Assembly: GCA_040112665.1 (NCBI GenBank)
Contig: CP157796.1
Span: forward strand, 2,133,501-2,197,500
Direction of reading: 5' to 3'
Origin: Oceanicaulis sp.
GTDB taxonomy: Bacteria > Pseudomonadota > Alphaproteobacteria > Caulobacterales > Maricaulaceae
Length of the DNA: 64,000 bases
How positions within the stretch are numbered: the first letter of the stretch is position 1; the number at the start of each line of letters is the position of its first letter. This document shows positions 61,648 through 64,000 of the stretch, piece by piece. A program made the translations under genes and the position numbers. The notes under the pieces are model-generated. The model was not told where the DNA came from and did no database searches. It saw only the letters and a program-made list of their open reading frames with translations.

Positions 61648-62139
61648 TCAGTAGATCGGGCGCGCCACGGCGGCGGCGTCATAGGCGCCTTCGGGGCGCG
61701 GCTCGCCGGCGCCGGCGATGATCTCCAGCGAGACGATCTCGCGGCGCTGCTGGCCGGGGCTGAGCGAAACGCCGATGCCCACGCCCGTACCGCCGAAGCC
61801 GCCCGACCCCCAGCTGCGCCCGACCGTGCCGCCCACGCGCACAGGCGAGCGGTCCGAGCCTTCCGCGTCAAAGCGGCGGTCGACGACTTCGAACCACTCA
61901 TAGCCGTTCTGAAGCGCCAGCTCGGCGGCGCGGCGCAGGGCGAGGCGCTCGACCTCGTCGCGGCTGGCGCCGCCGCCGCCCGCGAAGCTCACCCGCCAGC
62001 GGTCGTCCTCGATGCGGATCTGGTCATAGCCGATCCCCGCGCTCGAACCGGCCAGCGGGCCGTAGGTGGTCTGGGTCGGCGCACAGGCGGCGAGGGCGGC
62101 TGCAAGGGCGGCGGCGGGAAGAAGGGCGAAGCGGGACAT
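61648..62139 (-). CDS. CC0125/CC1285-type lipoprotein
   Basis: A 163-residue lipoprotein; signal ends LAAC-AP. The family pattern is GIGYDQIRIEDDRWRVSFAGG with DEVERLALRRAAELALQNGYEWFEVVDR, known from Caulobacter-group genomes. Function unknown. It stands alone, convergent with ggt. Confidence 0.82.
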   Translation of the reverse strand: MSRFALLPAAALAAALAACAPTQTTYGPLAGSSAGIGYDQIRIEDDRWRVSFAGGGGASRDEVERLALRRAAELALQNGYEWFEVVDRRFDAEGSDRSPVRVGGTVGRSWGSGGFGGTGVGIGVSLSPGQQRREIVSLEIIAGAGEPRPEGAYDAAAVARPIY

Positions 62140-62209
62140 GCATGCTCTCCGGTCTGGCTTTGTCGCGCACTATAACGCGAAATGAGGCGGCGCGGCGCCC
62201 TGAGGCCGG

Positions 62210-62683
62210 TCAGCGCCGGGCGAAGCTTGCAAAGACGAGCGCCGCGATCAGCCCCGACCCTGCGCCGATCGCCGGCAGAGCCAGCGCCGCGCCGAGCTCG
62301 GGCAGGGTGAGCGCGCCGGGCGGTGTTCCGCCTGCCAGGCCCTCGAGAAAGCCGCCGGGATGGACCCGGTCGAGATAGACGCCCATCGCGGCGAACCCGG
62401 CGACCATGCCGGATATCCAGCCCCCCGCGATCCCGAACCCGATCGCGCCGAACCCGATCCGGAGCAGCAGGAACACCAGCGCGGCGGGATAGGCGAACAT
62501 CAATGCGCTGAGCCAGATCGCGCCGGCCATGGGCAAGAGCTCGCCCAGCGGCAGGGCCGCGCCGTCAGGGTCGACCAGCACGAAATGAACCATCATCGCA
62601 GCCACGCAGACCACGGCCCCGAACGCGGGCGCGATGATCAGCCCGGCGAGCACGCCCTGCGGCCCGGCGCTGTGTGAAGCCAT
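62210..62683 (-). CDS. Small integral membrane protein, unknown function
   Basis: A 157-residue protein with four membrane segments (about residues 10-30, 43-63, 70-100, 130-155). The start at 62683 has GGGGG upstream; an ATG at 62713 is less likely. I do not recognise the family. Confidence 0.65.
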   Translation of the reverse strand: MASHSAGPQGVLAGLIIAPAFGAVVCVAAMMVHFVLVDPDGAALPLGELLPMAGAIWLSALMFAYPAALVFLLLRIGFGAIGFGIAGGWISGMVAGFAAMGVYLDRVHPGGFLEGLAGGTPPGALTLPELGAALALPAIGAGSGLIAALVFASFARR

Positions 62684-62811
62684 GAAACGCCCCCGTTTCC
62701 CCTGAATGGGCATATTAGCCCGCGTGAGAGGGGAAGGGAAATGACTGACCGCACGGCTTGCCCGTGCCGGCCGGGCGCGCCACCTAATCGGGTGAGCCGC
62801 GTTGGACCGCC

Positions 62812-64000
62812 ATGACCGATCCCGCTTTGCGCATGAAGATCGCCGCCGGCGCAGCCCTTGTGGCGATGCTGTTTTTATTCGCCGCCACCCATGTCTGGGG
62901 AAGCGACGACGGGGTGTGGGGTTATGTCCGCGCCTTCGCCGAGGCCGGGCTGATCGGCGGGCTGGCGGACTGGTTCGCGGTGACCGCGCTGTTCCGCCGG
63001 CCGCTGGGCCTGCCCATCCCGCACACGGCGGTGATCCCCAACAACCAGCAGCGCATCGCCGACGCGGTCGGCCGCTTCATCGCGGAAAACTTTCTCGATC
63101 CGCGCCTTGTGGAGACCCGGCTCGACGGCGCCGATCCCGGCCGGCGCGTGGGCGAAATGCTCGCCGACCGGTCGCAGGCGACGGGGATCGCGCGAGGGAT
63201 CGTCCAGGCCGCGCCTGATCTCGTCGCCATGGTCGACGACCAGGCTGTCGCGAAATTCTGGCGCGAGCAGATCGGCCGGCAGGCCAGCGGCGCGCGGGTC
63301 GGCCCGGCCGTGGGGTCGGTGATCGACGCGCTGACCGCCGGGGGCAAGCACCAGATCCTGGTCGACGCGGCGGTGAAGGAGGGGTTCTCCCTGCTCGAAG
63401 CCAATGAAGACCGCCTGCGCAGCGCCATAAGGGCGCAGTCCGGCGCGCTGCTGCGCTTCACCCGGCTGGACGAGCGCGTCTCCAACGCCGTCATCGCCGC
63501 GGTCGAGGACCTGCTGCACGAGGTGGCGAACGATCCCGATCACGAGCTGCGCCGCCGCGCCGCCGACGCCGCCTCCGGCTTTGCGCGCGACCTGAAAGAG
63601 GACGCGGCCATGCAGGCCCGGGTGGAGCGGGTGATCTCCGACACGCTCACTCACCCGGCGCTCACCGACTTCACCGAACGCGGCTGGGCCCAGGCGAAAG
63701 CCGCCCTCATCGCCGACGCCGCCAAGGGCGCGGACAGCCGCGCGGCGAAAGCGCTGACCGACGCGCTGGTGGGGCTGGGTCAGGCGATCCTCAACGACGC
63801 CGAAAGCCGCGCCGCCTTCAACCGGCGCCTCACGCCGCTGCTCGTGCACCTGGCCGAACGCCACGGCCCGGACGTCGCGCGCCTGGTCTCTGAAACCATC
63901 TCCAGCTGGGACGCGGCCACGGTGGTCGACAAGATCGAAGCCGGTGTGGGCCGGGATCTTCAATACATCCGCCTGAACGGCACCCTCATCGGCGGCCTGA
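62812..64000 (+). CDS. DUF445 family membrane protein, 3' end outside window
   Basis: The frame opens at ATG 62812 and runs to the window end (about 396 codons). It starts with a membrane segment (AAGAALVAMLFLFAATHVWG), then AEAGLIGGLADWFAVTALFRRPLGLPIPHT and IPNNQQRIADAVGRFIAENFL, the DUF445/YjiN signature. The rest is helical with repeated regions. The family is linked to envelope stability; function not established. Incomplete at the 3' end. Confidence 0.85.
   Translation, partial: MTDPALRMKIAAGAALVAMLFLFAATHVWGSDDGVWGYVRAFAEAGLIGGLADWFAVTALFRRPLGLPIPHTAVIPNNQQRIADAVGRFIAENFLDPRLVETRLDGADPGRRVGEMLADRSQATGIARGIVQAAPDLVAMVDDQAVAKFWREQIGRQASGARVGPAVGSVIDALTAGGKHQILVDAAVKEGFSLLEANEDRLRSAIRAQSGALLRFTRLDERVSNAVIAAVEDLLHEVANDPDHELRRRAADAASGFARDLKEDAAMQARVERVISDTLTHPALTDFTERGWAQAKAALIADAAKGADSRAAKALTDALVGLGQAILNDAESRAAFNRRLTPLLVHLAERHGPDVARLVSETISSWDAATVVDKIEAGVGRDLQYIRLNGTLIGGL

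Overview
The window is GC-rich chromosomal DNA from an alphaproteobacterium. A PodJ-like polarity protein, CtrA-like TTAA-N7-TAAA sites before it, a CC0125-type lipoprotein, a TauE/TIGR02186 pair and TonB-dependent uptake all point to the Caulobacterales/Maricaulales/Hyphomonadaceae range. Genus and species cannot be told from this sequence alone.

Layout. 1-3375: end of the cell-elongation operon (mreD', mrdA/PBP2, rodA). 3507-10713: a sodium symporter, prolyl aminopeptidase, a small lipoprotein, and a translationally coupled glycosyltransferase / methyltransferase / alpha-alpha-toroid operon of unknown product. 10812-15572: an MFS carrier and a complete Mla-type lipid-transport operon (mlaE with fused STAS domain, mlaF, mlaD, auxiliary lipoprotein). 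15650-30490: S9 peptidase, alpha-carbonic anhydrase, a ligase-associated exonuclease plus PdeM without ligase or helicase, an orphan AbrB antitoxin with a wrecked PIN toxin, TauE/SafE with partners, and the 1050-residue PodJ-like protein. 30649-38262: a MerR/LiuR-type regulator with a perfect 16-bp palindrome in front of it, then a beta-oxidation set (two acyl-CoA dehydrogenases, thiolase, FadJ-type multifunctional enzyme). 38350-39900: dispersed hairpin repeats and two small stress-type proteins.

41212-46249 is the most remarkable region: a compact type-II photosynthetic reaction-centre locus. pufL-pufM-pufC on the minus strand and puhA-puhB-puhC on the plus strand diverge from one 218-bp spacer that carries a perfect PpsR/CrtJ-type palindrome. 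All the pigment and iron ligands I checked are present and PufC has four haem sites. There are no antenna genes (pufB, pufA), no pufQ/X, and no bch or crt gene anywhere in the 64 kb. A LysR gene converges on pufC and overlaps it by 17 bp.

46417-55031 is an 8.6-kb integrated element. It is bounded by a 52-bp direct repeat of the 3' part of tRNA-Arg(ACG); the intact tRNA is at the right end. It encodes a P4-type tyrosine integrase, an AlpA-like excisionase, an HUH-type replication initiator with nearby 16-bp iteron-like repeats, a NotI-family restriction endonuclease with a C5 methylase and an RHH protein, a PPP phosphatase, two small DNA-binding proteins and an HsdR remnant. It sits directly behind puhC.

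55158-64000: P1-family peptidase, TonB-dependent receptor divergent from a LysR gene, lipoprotein gamma-glutamyltransferase, a CC0125-type lipoprotein, a small membrane protein and the start of a DUF445 protein that runs off the end.
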